NCBI RefSeq assembly: GCF_900078395.1
Contig: NZ_FKLA01000008.1
Span: 372,001-436,000 of the forward strand
Source: Anaerotruncus rubiinfantis
Lineage (GTDB): Bacteria > Bacillota > Clostridia > Oscillospirales > Ruminococcaceae
Direction: 5' to 3'
Length of the DNA: 64,000 nt
Made by a program: the position numbers and the translations under genes. Below the pieces are notes generated by a model that ran no database searches, was not told where the DNA came from, and was given only the letters and a program-made list of their open reading frames with translations. Shown here piece after piece: positions 57,604 to 64,000 of the stretch; position 1 is the stretch's first letter, and each line of letters starts with the position of its first letter.

Positions 57604-58014
57604 GTGAACTACCTAAAAAAACTACGCGGACAGCGCCCACAAAGAGAACTTGCCCGCACCCTGAAAATTCGCGTCCCGGACTACTCCCGATACGAAACCG
57701 GCAAAGCGAACCCCACGCCGGAGCAGATGAAGGATCTATGCGAATATCACTGCTGCAACGTCGGAACGCTCTATGACCGTGAAGATTGGGACTATGACCT
57801 TATCGACCCCGTAAAGCCCCGCGAGACGCGCAGAAGCGGGAAGGGGACAGGGATATTAAAATTCTCCGTGCGGCTCACAGAGGGGCTTGCAAACCGGATT
57901 CAGGAGCAATGCAAGGCTTTGGAAGTTACACAGGCGCAATACCTGAAACGCTGTGCTGACCTGATGGACAAGGAGTTGATCTCACATGAAGCTCTGCGAC
58001 CATTACAAGAATGA
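57604..58014 (+). CDS. XRE-type helix-turn-helix protein with C-terminal helical domain
   Basis: About 136 residues from GTG 57604, preceded by AAGGATGGTG; ATG 57595 is a second option. HTH: LRGQRPQRELARTLKIRVPD, then YSRYETGKANPTPEQMKDLC. The C-terminal part (FSVRLTEGLANRIQEQCKAL) resembles a ribbon-helix-helix-like segment. Probably an early regulator. Confidence 0.75.
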   Translation: MNYLKKLRGQRPQRELARTLKIRVPDYSRYETGKANPTPEQMKDLCEYHCCNVGTLYDREDWDYDLIDPVKPRETRRSGKGTGILKFSVRLTEGLANRIQEQCKALEVTQAQYLKRCADLMDKELISHEALRPLQE

Positions 58015-58222
58015 ATACTCCTGTCTGACCTGTCCATATCCGGCAGATGCGCTACCTTGTGAAGAAAACGAACGCAGGATACAGAGCGAGCGGGATCGGC
58101 AATCCCGGAAAAGGCATTGGGAGGATCGGACGGAATACCATCGCAAATATTACGCGGCACACCGGGAAGAAGTGATTCGTAAAAACCGGGAGCGGCGGCA
58201 GAAAAGGAGGGGACAAGCATGA
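57986..58222 (+). CDS. Small basic Cys-containing prophage protein
   Basis: 78 residues; AAGGAG lies upstream of ATG 57986 inside the preceding gene. Four Cys residues at the N-terminus (CDHYKNEYSCLTCPYPADAL, then C) may bind zinc. The rest is Arg/Lys/Glu-rich helix. Family not known to me. Confidence 0.65.
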   Translation: MKLCDHYKNEYSCLTCPYPADALPCEENERRIQSERDRQSRKRHWEDRTEYHRKYYAAHREEVIRKNRERRQKRRGQA

Positions 58223-58431
58223 CGGCGGACGGATTGTTTTGGATGATGCTTTTCGCGGCGTGGTGTCTGTATCTGGCAGTCAGCGCGGCGATTATGGAGA
58301 GCCTGATACCGTGGATAAAAAAGAAACGCCCTGCGAGGCTGGCACCTCAACAGAGCGGCATAGAAAACTATTGCAATTACAAGGTAACACGAAAGGCGGG
58401 CGAAGTCAAGTGCAGGAAAACGGAATGCTGA
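58219..58431 (+). CDS. Small membrane protein
   Basis: 70 residues with a hydrophobic helix at 6-26 (LFWMMLFAAWCLYLAVSAAI) and a basic tail. Starts in the stop of the preceding gene and overlaps the next. Confidence 0.55.
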   Translation: MTADGLFWMMLFAAWCLYLAVSAAIMESLIPWIKKKRPARLAPQQSGIENYCNYKVTRKAGEVKCRKTEC

Positions 58432-58838
58432 TCGGCGCGGACAGGTACGATGTACAATTGCGGGAACCGAAAATGACGAAATGCGCCCGCTGCGGGGAAG
58501 ATGTGCCGGAATATGAAACGGTCGAGATCGGCAAGGCTACCGTCTGCCGGGACTGCATAGCCGACTACTGCGACGGCCTTTACCCGGAGTATGGACAGCT
58601 CTACCTGAACGAAAATGCGAAACACTACATAGAAAGCGAGAACATCCCGCTTGACAGCGACGACCTTTATCTGAACTGGTGGTTTCACAATCTCGAACGC
58701 GCTGACCGGCTGCGGGTCTTGCAGGGGATATACCTTTTGGAATCCGCGTCGGTCGGCGGCGAAGCATTGAAGGAATGGGAAAAAGCCTTTGTCACACAGT
58801 CGGATGACTGGATCGATTTTGTAAAGGAGCATGCTTAA
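58425..58838 (+). CDS. Zinc-finger-containing hypothetical prophage protein
   Basis: 137 residues from ATG 58425. A zinc knuckle CARCGEDVPEYETVEIGKAT with CRDC forms a four-Cys site, followed by an acidic alpha-helical part (LYLNWWFHNLERADRLRVLQ). Its stop overlaps the start of the erf-like gene (TAATG). Function unknown. Confidence 0.65.
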   Translation: MLIGADRYDVQLREPKMTKCARCGEDVPEYETVEIGKATVCRDCIADYCDGLYPEYGQLYLNENAKHYIESENIPLDSDDLYLNWWFHNLERADRLRVLQGIYLLESASVGGEALKEWEKAFVTQSDDWIDFVKEHA

Positions 58839-59419
58839 TGGAAGGCAAAATTTATGCCGCGATGTGCGCGGCCATGAACAGCGTCGGAGCGATTGGAAAG
58901 AACGACCGCAATAGTCAACAGGGCTTCATGTATCGCGGGATCGACGCGGTTTACAACGCACTACAGCCAGTCTTAATTGAGCACAAGATTTTCGTTGTCC
59001 CGGAAGTGCTCGAACAGACGCGGGAGGAACGGCAGACCAAAAGCGGCGGAAGCCTGATTTACTCAATCCTAAAAGTGAAGTTCACATTCTATGCGGAGGA
59101 CGGCTCGAATGTGTCGGCGGTGGTTATCGGGGAAGGGATGGACAGCGGGGACAAGGCGAGCAATAAAGCCATGTCGGCGGCGTTCAAATACGCATGTTTT
59201 GAAGCGTTCTGCATCCCAACGGATGAAATGCGCGACCCGGACGCGGAAACCCCCGAAAGCATTACTCCAAAGCCCCGCAACGCCCCGGAAGATGATTTTC
59301 TGAAATGCGCGGAGTGCGGCTCAAAGATTTCGGTATCCGTGCACGACTTCTCGGTAAAGGCCTATAAGCGTCCGCTCTGCATGGAATGTCAGAAGAGGTT
59401 TAAGGATGACAGAGGTTAA
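58838..59419 (+). CDS. erf: ERF-family single-strand annealing protein
   Basis: 193 residues. Start IYAAMCAAMNSVGAIGKNDR, QGFMYRGIDAVYNALQPVLI and the GEGMDSGDKASNKAMSAAFK segment are the ERF hallmarks; a C-terminal zinc ribbon (CAECGSKISV with CMEC) is added. It anneals complementary single strands in phage recombination and genome circularisation. Followed by NinB-like, HNH and SSB genes, forming a recombination module. Confidence 0.92.
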   Translation: MEGKIYAAMCAAMNSVGAIGKNDRNSQQGFMYRGIDAVYNALQPVLIEHKIFVVPEVLEQTREERQTKSGGSLIYSILKVKFTFYAEDGSNVSAVVIGEGMDSGDKASNKAMSAAFKYACFEAFCIPTDEMRDPDAETPESITPKPRNAPEDDFLKCAECGSKISVSVHDFSVKAYKRPLCMECQKRFKDDRG

Positions 59420-59930
59420 ATTTCGGTCGGCAAAGATCGAGTACATAGACGGGTACTGGCTTTGTTTGAAGCTGGAGAAGGAGAGTCTTGGAGCCGCACG
59501 GCGCTTCCTCTTCAATATGAAGGATCGCCTACACATTGCGGAACTGAAAATGTTTCGTCAACGGCGTTCGCTGGATGCCAACGCTTACTGCTGGGTGCTG
59601 TTGGAAAGTTTGGCTCAGGCAGTTGGAAGCGACAAGGATTCACTGTATCTGGAAATGATCGAGCGATATGGTGTATTTTTGCACGCGATCGTTCCACCAA
59701 AAGCAGTGGAGATTTTGCGCCGCGATTATCGGAAGATCCGGGAATTGGGGCCGGTGACGGTCAACGGAAAACCGGGGATGCAGTGTCAATGCTATGAAGG
59801 GTCAAGCAGATATGATACCGCTCAGATGTCCCGATTTCTGGATGGGATTGTACAAGAATGCAAGGATCTGGACATTGAAACGGCGACGCCGGACGAACTG
59901 GCCCGGATGAAACGGGAGTGGAACCAATGA
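59406..59930 (+). CDS. NinB-like recombination protein
   Basis: 174 residues. The core RQRRSLDANAYCWVLLESLA and DSLYLEMIERYGVFLHAIVP resembles phage NinB/YbcN-type ssDNA-binding recombination proteins. Its start overlaps the erf-like gene. It would assist annealing. The match is by motif only. Confidence 0.7.
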   Translation: MTEVKFRSAKIEYIDGYWLCLKLEKESLGAARRFLFNMKDRLHIAELKMFRQRRSLDANAYCWVLLESLAQAVGSDKDSLYLEMIERYGVFLHAIVPPKAVEILRRDYRKIRELGPVTVNGKPGMQCQCYEGSSRYDTAQMSRFLDGIVQECKDLDIETATPDELARMKREWNQ

Positions 59931-60238
59931 GCAGGATGTCTAAAGCATGTGATATCCCGCCAAAGGTCAAAGCCATTGTTTGGGAGCGTGACGGGGGCTG
60001 CTGCATTTTGTGCGGCAACCCGCACGCGGCCCCGAATGCGCATTTCATCCCGCGCTCGCATGGCGGGCTGGGAGTGCCTGAGAATGTCGTCACGCTCTGT
60101 TTGAAATGTCATACCAGATACGACCAGAGCGGGCAGAGAAAGCCATTGCAAGCGCGAATCCGTCAATATCTGATGGAACAGTACCCGGAATGGAACGAAG
60201 AAAAATTGATATACAGGAAGTGGGACTATGTTAAATAA
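59927..60238 (+). CDS. HNH endonuclease-type protein
   Basis: 103 residues from ATG 59927 (ATGA overlap). Cys pairs CCILCGNPHAAPNAHFIPRS and CLKCH, with the HNH core HFIPRSHGGLGVPENVVTLC. It may be a structure-specific or homing-type nuclease of the recombination module. The catalytic His and Asn positions are present. Confidence 0.8.
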   Translation: MSRMSKACDIPPKVKAIVWERDGGCCILCGNPHAAPNAHFIPRSHGGLGVPENVVTLCLKCHTRYDQSGQRKPLQARIRQYLMEQYPEWNEEKLIYRKWDYVK

Positions 60239-60659
60239 AGCAATCCTTATGGGCCGCCTTGTGGCCGACCCAGAGCTGCGTCAAACGCCGAACGGCGTTT
60301 CGGTGTGCGCCTTCCGTATAGCGGTTGACCGCGCCTACTCAGGCAAAGAAAAACAGGCCGATTTCATTGACATCGTTGCGTGGCGGCAGAACGCGGAGTT
60401 CGTCTCAAAATACTTCGCCAAAGGCAAAATGATGATTGTCGAGGGTTCGATCCAGACGCGAAAGTATGAGGACAGAAACGGAAACAAGCGCACGGCGGTT
60501 GAAGTCGTGGCCGACAATGTCCAGTTCGGGGAGCCGAAGGGCAGCGGCGAAAAGCCCGGCATTGATATCCGCTATGAGGAACCGGAACAAGGCAATGTGA
60601 ATGCAGATGGTGATTTCTCCGAAATGGCAGCGGGTGATTCTGACGACTTTCCGTTTTAA
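60228..60659 (+). CDS. ssb: Single-stranded DNA-binding protein
   Basis: 143 residues. OB-fold motifs MLNKAILMGRLVADPELRQT, VSVCAFRIAVDRAY, FIDIVAWRQNAEFVSKYFAK and the acidic end with DSDDFPF, the tip that docks partner enzymes. Start overlaps the HNH gene. Confidence 0.96.
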   Translation: MLNKAILMGRLVADPELRQTPNGVSVCAFRIAVDRAYSGKEKQADFIDIVAWRQNAEFVSKYFAKGKMMIVEGSIQTRKYEDRNGNKRTAVEVVADNVQFGEPKGSGEKPGIDIRYEEPEQGNVNADGDFSEMAAGDSDDFPF

Positions 60660-60671
60660 GGCGGTGGCCCC

Positions 60672-61358
60672 ATGAACTACATGACCGAGATAAAAGCATT
60701 TTATGATCTGCTCGAAACAAATCCGCTGCCCTCACCCGCCATCGCCGTATGGCACGCATTGATGCACATAGCGAATAAAACGGGTTGGCAGCAAGAGTTT
60801 GCGGTAGCGGTATCGGTGCTCGAAGTCAAGACGGGGCTGAATGCCAAAGCGATAGAACGTGCTCGAAACAGGCTTGCGCAGGACGGGATAATCAGTTGGA
60901 AATCCCGGCGCGGGAATCAGTCTGCGATTTATACGCTGCATTCCCTGTGCGACAAAATGTGCTATGAAAATGTCGCACAACCTGTCGCACAAAGTGTCCC
61001 ACAATATGTCGCACAACCTGTCGCACAAAGTGTCGCTATTAATAAAACAAAACAAGACAAAACAAAACAGATAAGCGCTAAAGCGCCGCGCACGAAGTTT
61101 AAAAAACCCACGGTTGAAGAAATCCGGCTCTATTGTCAGGAGCGGAGAAACAGCGTGGACGCGCAAAGGTTCTTCGACTATTACGAGTCCAACGGATGGC
61201 ATGTTGGTAAAAACCCCATGAAGGACTGGAAAGCATCCATCAGGACGTGGGAGCGGAACGGGGTTGCACAGCCAAAGCAGAACCCGTCAGCCAAAACCGG
61301 GGAATCGTCGCTGGACATGGATAAGCTGCACCGGATGCTGCATGGAGTGCCGGAATGA
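60672..61358 (+). CDS. Phage replication initiator (DnaD/replisome-organiser type)
   Basis: 228 residues. A winged-helix N-terminal part (AIAVWHALMHIANKTGWQQE, LNAKAIERARNRLAQDGIIS) is followed by a repeat linker VAQPVAQSVPQYVAQPVAQ and a C-terminal helical domain (FFDYYESNGWHVGKNPMKDW). The linker is written by 12-bp iterons that look like the replication origin. The protein likely binds them and loads the host helicase. Confidence 0.85.
   Translation: MNYMTEIKAFYDLLETNPLPSPAIAVWHALMHIANKTGWQQEFAVAVSVLEVKTGLNAKAIERARNRLAQDGIISWKSRRGNQSAIYTLHSLCDKMCYENVAQPVAQSVPQYVAQPVAQSVAINKTKQDKTKQISAKAPRTKFKKPTVEEIRLYCQERRNSVDAQRFFDYYESNGWHVGKNPMKDWKASIRTWERNGVAQPKQNPSAKTGESSLDMDKLHRMLHGVPE
60947..61075 (+). 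repeat. Iterons and AT-rich tract, candidate phage replication origin
   Basis: Five direct 12-bp units with core TGTCGCACAA start at 60971, 60983, 60995 (one base changed), 61007 and 61019; a partial unit starts at 61031. An inverted copy TGTGCGACA lies at 60947-60955. A 40-base A-rich tract follows (61036-61075). Iterons inside the initiator gene followed by an AT-rich tract match the lambda O/ori layout. Confidence 0.7.
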
Positions 61359-61708
61359 AGTACGTCATAGACCGTATCCCGCCGAGCAATAACCGGTACA
61401 TAGGGCGAACGAACTTCCGGGAGTACCAGAAAGCCAAAAAAGAATGGGCCGAACTGATTTACTGGACGTGTATCCCGCGCCCGGAAAAGCCAATTTCCCG
61501 CGCGGTTGTGAAGCTGACCTATTTCTTCCCGACCAGAGGACGGCGCGACCCGGATAACTATTCCGGCAAGATGATCTTAGACGGGTTGACAGCGGCGGGA
61601 ATCATAGAGGACGACAGTTTCGGGCACATCGAGCTTATTCTGCGCGGCGGATATGATAAAGAGCGCCCGCGAACAGAGATTGAGGTCATGCCGCAAGAAA
61701 GGAGATAA
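61355..61708 (+). CDS. RusA-family Holliday junction resolvase
   Basis: 117 residues; ATGA overlap with the initiator gene. The start MKYVIDRIPPSNNRYIGRTN and the catalytic region GRRDPDNYSGKMILDGLTAA with GIIEDDSFGHIELI contain the conserved Asp residues. It resolves branched recombination or replication intermediates. Confidence 0.93.
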   Translation: MKYVIDRIPPSNNRYIGRTNFREYQKAKKEWAELIYWTCIPRPEKPISRAVVKLTYFFPTRGRRDPDNYSGKMILDGLTAAGIIEDDSFGHIELILRGGYDKERPRTEIEVMPQERR

Positions 61709-61711
61709 GAC

Positions 61712-61924
61712 ATGGCAAGAACCAAGAAATACGAAAGAACACCGGTAATTCTCCGAGCAGATGAAATCGTGAAAATGTTTTATCAGGGATATACCATCCC
61801 TATGCTGATAAAAAAAGTGAAGGAAAGCGAAATATCCTCCACGATTGCGGCAAAGCGCAAAGTCTATGAGACTTTGTACGAATACGACATGCGCAAAGGA
61901 TGGGCGAAAGATGAAACGCCATAA
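61712..61924 (+). CDS. Small hypothetical prophage protein
   Basis: 70 residues; GAAAGGAG lies upstream. Basic N-terminus MARTKKYERTPVILRADEIV, then helical VKMFYQGYTIPMLIKKVKES. It may be a small DNA-binding regulator. Family unknown. Confidence 0.65.
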   Translation: MARTKKYERTPVILRADEIVKMFYQGYTIPMLIKKVKESEISSTIAAKRKVYETLYEYDMRKGWAKDETP

Positions 61925-61963
61925 ACCGAAACCAAACCTTCCGGCGTAGCTAACCGGGGAGAG

Positions 61964-61977
61964 GGCGTGCGCACGCC
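61964..61977. repeat. Short perfect palindrome before the methyltransferase-like gene
   Basis: GGCGTGC/GCACGCC, a 14-base palindrome 19 bases before ATG 61997, close to its ribosome site. Confidence 0.5.
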
Positions 61978-61996
61978 TCCAAAGAAGGAGGCAAAC

Positions 61997-62623
61997 ATGG
62001 AAAACAAAGAAAAGATCATACTGGACTTATGCGGCGGAACGGGGAGCTGGAGCCGCCCATACAAAGAGGCGGGATACGATGTGAGACTGATCACCCTGCC
62101 GGAATACGATGTGCGTACATATGAGCCACCGGAGGGCGTGTATGGGATACTGGCCGCGCCGCCATGCACTGAATTCAGCCTCGCTAAAAACGGCAGCCAC
62201 CGCAAGCGGGATTTGGCGGCGGGCATGGAGATTGTCGAAGCATGTCTGCGCATCATCTGGGGGTATCAGCAAGCCGAGAAGCTGCAATTCTGGGCGTTGG
62301 AAAACCCGGTCGGTCTGCTGCGAAGATTCTTGGGGGTGCCGCCGTACACGTTTTACCAATGGTGGTTCGGCGACTTGGGAATTAAACGCACGGATCTGTG
62401 GGGACAGTATCGGCTTCCCCGGCAGAAGGTGTTTGAGCGGCCTGATGACCCATATTTTGCAAAACAATACCGAAGCGGAAAGAAAAATCAATTCGCATGG
62501 GCGGCACCACAATGCCCGGAATGGGCGAAGGACTATATAGCGCGGCAGCCGGACAAGCGGGCGGCGCTGCGGGCGATCACACCGCCTGGATTCGCAAAGG
62601 CGTTTTTTGAGGCAAATAAATAG
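61997..62623 (+). CDS. DNA cytosine methyltransferase-like protein
   Basis: 208 residues from ATG 61997, with AAGGAGG upstream. SAM-binding ILDLCGGTGSWSRPYKEAGY, and a Pro-Cys motif AAPPCTEFSLAKNG like the catalytic motif of C5-cytosine methyltransferases. It is shorter than typical enzymes of that class and lacks an obvious target recognition domain, but it is a common phage family. May protect phage DNA. Confidence 0.75.
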   Translation: MENKEKIILDLCGGTGSWSRPYKEAGYDVRLITLPEYDVRTYEPPEGVYGILAAPPCTEFSLAKNGSHRKRDLAAGMEIVEACLRIIWGYQQAEKLQFWALENPVGLLRRFLGVPPYTFYQWWFGDLGIKRTDLWGQYRLPRQKVFERPDDPYFAKQYRSGKKNQFAWAAPQCPEWAKDYIARQPDKRAALRAITPPGFAKAFFEANK

Positions 62624-62634
62624 GAGGTCGAATC

Positions 62635-63099
62635 ATGAAAAAAGAATTACCACGCATTTGTTACATACTCGGCGGGGAGGAAACGCCGCTGGAAATAGAC
62701 GAAAAATTTGAGGTTAGATCAGAGGAAAGTTGTATTTTTGAAAACGCCTATGTGGACGAAAGCGGGGTTGTATACACGTCAGTCAGAAACACAATGAGCG
62801 GAGTCTATCTTTGTCAACTCATTCAAGGTAAGGTAAAAATCATCCGCCGCCCACGCTACACCGATCAGGATATCGCAATCATGCGCGGGAGAGTAGCGGA
62901 GGGCACACCGTGGGTTGCGCGTGATAAAGATGGATATCTGTATGCGTTCGAGAGAAAACCAGAATTACACGCGCTCGGAGCATGGTTCAGTGAAGATAAT
63001 TGTTATTACACTATCGATGAAAATTTGCTGTTGTGGATAAACTTCGGCGAGTGCGTAGACCTGAGAGAGATATTACGGGAGGCGGATAAGGATGGATAA
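62635..63099 (+). CDS. Hypothetical prophage protein
   Basis: 154 residues; GGAGGTCG lies upstream. Contains VRNTMSGVYLCQLIQGKVKI and VARDKDGYLYAFERKPELHA. The beta-rich pattern suggests a small regulatory or SH3-like fold. Family not recognised. Its end overlaps the next gene. Confidence 0.65.
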   Translation: MKKELPRICYILGGEETPLEIDEKFEVRSEESCIFENAYVDESGVVYTSVRNTMSGVYLCQLIQGKVKIIRRPRYTDQDIAIMRGRVAEGTPWVARDKDGYLYAFERKPELHALGAWFSEDNCYYTIDENLLLWINFGECVDLREILREADKDG

Positions 63100-63592
63100 A
63101 AAGATACTCGATGTGACATGTGGATCTCGCACGATGTGGTTCGACAAGCACCATCCAGCTGCTATCTATTGCGATAAGCGCCGGGAGGAATATCGCAATC
63201 TTTGGAAAAACGCTGGGAATTGCGTCTTGAATATCCACCCGGATATCCTATGTGATTTTACGGCGCTCCCTTTCCCGGACAATTCGTTCGCCCTGGCCGT
63301 TTTTGATCCGCCCCACCTCACGGGGGCCAAAGAAACCGCGTGGCTGGTTAAAAAATACGGGAAGCTGGATGATAACTGGCCGCAGATGCTACATGATGGA
63401 TTTGCCGAATGTATGCGGGTGCTGAAACCAGATGGGGTGTTGATCTTTAAGTGGTCAGAATACGACATCGCAGCAGAAAAAGTCTGGAAAGCAATTGGTC
63501 AGAAACCGCTATTTGGCCATCACAGCGGCAAGAAGTCCCAAACATTTTGGGGATGCTTTATGAAGCTCGAACCACCAAGGGAGGAGCACTGA
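63092..63592 (+). CDS. SAM-dependent methyltransferase-like phage protein
   Basis: 166 residues. Motif I-like ILDVTCGSRTMWFDKHHPAA and the catalytic-type FDPPHLTGAKE (DPPH, where amino-methyltransferases have DPPY) with a C-terminal VLIFKWSEYDI. This suggests an N4/N6-type DNA methyltransferase of unusual short form. Starts in the end of the preceding gene. Confidence 0.78.
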   Translation: MDKKILDVTCGSRTMWFDKHHPAAIYCDKRREEYRNLWKNAGNCVLNIHPDILCDFTALPFPDNSFALAVFDPPHLTGAKETAWLVKKYGKLDDNWPQMLHDGFAECMRVLKPDGVLIFKWSEYDIAAEKVWKAIGQKPLFGHHSGKKSQTFWGCFMKLEPPREEH

Positions 63593-63804
63593 TGAAAGAT
63601 TTAAAACCCTGCCCGTTCTGCGGCTCAGACGATATTAGAGCGTGTGCATATGAAATAAGTTCTGAATGTTACATCAAATGTTGGAATTGCGGGGCGAGAA
63701 TAGATGCTGATATTCCGTGGGGAGATTCGGATATACAAGAGCACGATAACGCTTGCTTGAAAGCATTACGTAAACTTTGGAACAGGAGGAGCACCAATGG
63801 CTGA
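63592..63804 (+). CDS. Lar-family restriction alleviation-like protein
   Basis: 70 residues; TGATG overlap. Zinc ribbon CPFCGSDDIRACAYEISSEC followed by CWNCGARI, the pattern of Lar-type zinc-ribbon proteins in phages; ends LRKLWNRR. It may blunt host restriction, in keeping with the methyltransferase neighbours. Confidence 0.85.
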   Translation: MKDLKPCPFCGSDDIRACAYEISSECYIKCWNCGARIDADIPWGDSDIQEHDNACLKALRKLWNRRSTNG

Positions 63805-64000
63805 ATACATAGAGCGGGAAGCGCTGTTTGGCGCAATAGGGCAGCGCCATGAGATTGACGGAAATCACCGGGCTGCGCAAATTTTAGAGTGTATTTTAGA
63901 GGCTCCTGCCGCCGATGTCGCGCCGGTAGTGCATGGTCAGTGGGAACCTTATCAGGTAGAGTGTGGAAACCCATTTTCCGGACGGGAAGGGATGCTGATA
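63797..64000 (+). CDS. Phage protein, partial at window end
   Basis: 68 codons visible from ATG 63797. MAEYIEREALFGAIGQRHEI and PAADVAPVVHGQWEPYQVEC are typical of a widespread small Firmicute phage family that usually ends in a zinc ribbon. Its start overlaps the preceding gene. The 3' end lies beyond the window. Confidence 0.7.
   Translation, partial: MAEYIEREALFGAIGQRHEIDGNHRAAQILECILEAPAADVAPVVHGQWEPYQVECGNPFSGREGMLI

Noticed and set aside
60971..61042. CRISPR-like short repeats
   Set aside because: 12-bp units directly abut without spacers and lie inside the replication gene; iterons fit better.

Overview
The window reads as a chromosome segment of an anaerobic, spore-forming Firmicute of the Clostridia (Oscillospiraceae-like), probably from a gut or similar niche. 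This is an inference from three things: strong AGGAGG-type ribosome binding sites, a BclA-like collagen-repeat protein typical of spore surfaces, and a catabolic load of TRAP transporters, sugar-acid enzymes, CoA-linked fermentation enzymes and an oxygen-sensitive-type molybdopterin enzyme. The right-hand 10.5 kb is an integrated temperate prophage.

Region 1 (1-5.4 kb, + strand) is the end of a sugar operon: a PfkB-type kinase (5' end outside the window), a complete TRAP transporter, an aldose 1-epimerase and an AraD/UlaF-type pentulose-phosphate 4-epimerase. After a strong terminator come a short decayed region with the C-terminal remnant of an altronate dehydratase-like gene, and an FCD-type GntR regulator on the - strand.

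Region 2 (7.0-20.1 kb, - strand) is one long catabolic operon. In transcription order it encodes a polyol dehydrogenase, an IolB-like isomerase, a TRAP transporter, a mannonate dehydratase homologue, a D-lyxose-type ketol-isomerase, an HpcH/HpaI aldolase, DhaL- and DhaK-type kinase subunits, RpiB- and TpiA-like isomerases, a ketose 3-epimerase and a split transketolase. The kinase/RpiB/TpiA trio resembles known tetritol/erythrulose pathways, so a C4 or branched sugar, polyol or acid is a plausible substrate.

Region 3 (21.3-33.0 kb) has an IclR regulator divergent from a + strand operon: a DapA-family aldolase/lyase, a second and sequence-divergent DhaK/DhaL pair, a TRAP system whose binding protein and permeases are separated by CoA enzymes (MaoC hydratase, type III CoA-transferase, two paralogous crotonases), and a FrdA-like flavoprotein. 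Region 33.0-34.2 kb is decayed and carries an integrase N-terminal remnant and a perfect palindrome.

Region 4 (34.2-46.8 kb) combines a GcvH-LpdA pair (-), divergent from cysteine desulfidase, an opine-dehydrogenase-like enzyme and an SLC13-like permease (+). A LysR regulator (-) follows, then an FAD oxidoreductase, a molybdopterin oxidoreductase, a four-cluster ferredoxin subunit, a glutaredoxin-like protein and MoeA (+). Region 5 (46.8-53.5 kb) holds a degraded segment, tRNA-Ala(CGC), an HMA-like protein, the collagen-like protein, a lipoprotein, YccF, a membrane-anchored MerR regulator with YbjQ, and an RsgI/PepSY protein with a very acidic repeat tail.

Region 6 (53.5 kb to the end) is the prophage. 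It has an att site in a tRNA 3' end, a zinc-ribbon tyrosine integrase, a small gene behind a LexA-type box, a CI/Cro-like switch with back-to-back promoters and shared operators, and a run of small genes. These are followed by ERF recombinase, a NinB-like protein, an HNH protein, SSB, a replication initiator with internal iterons, RusA, two methyltransferase-like proteins and a Lar-like protein. The element continues beyond the window.
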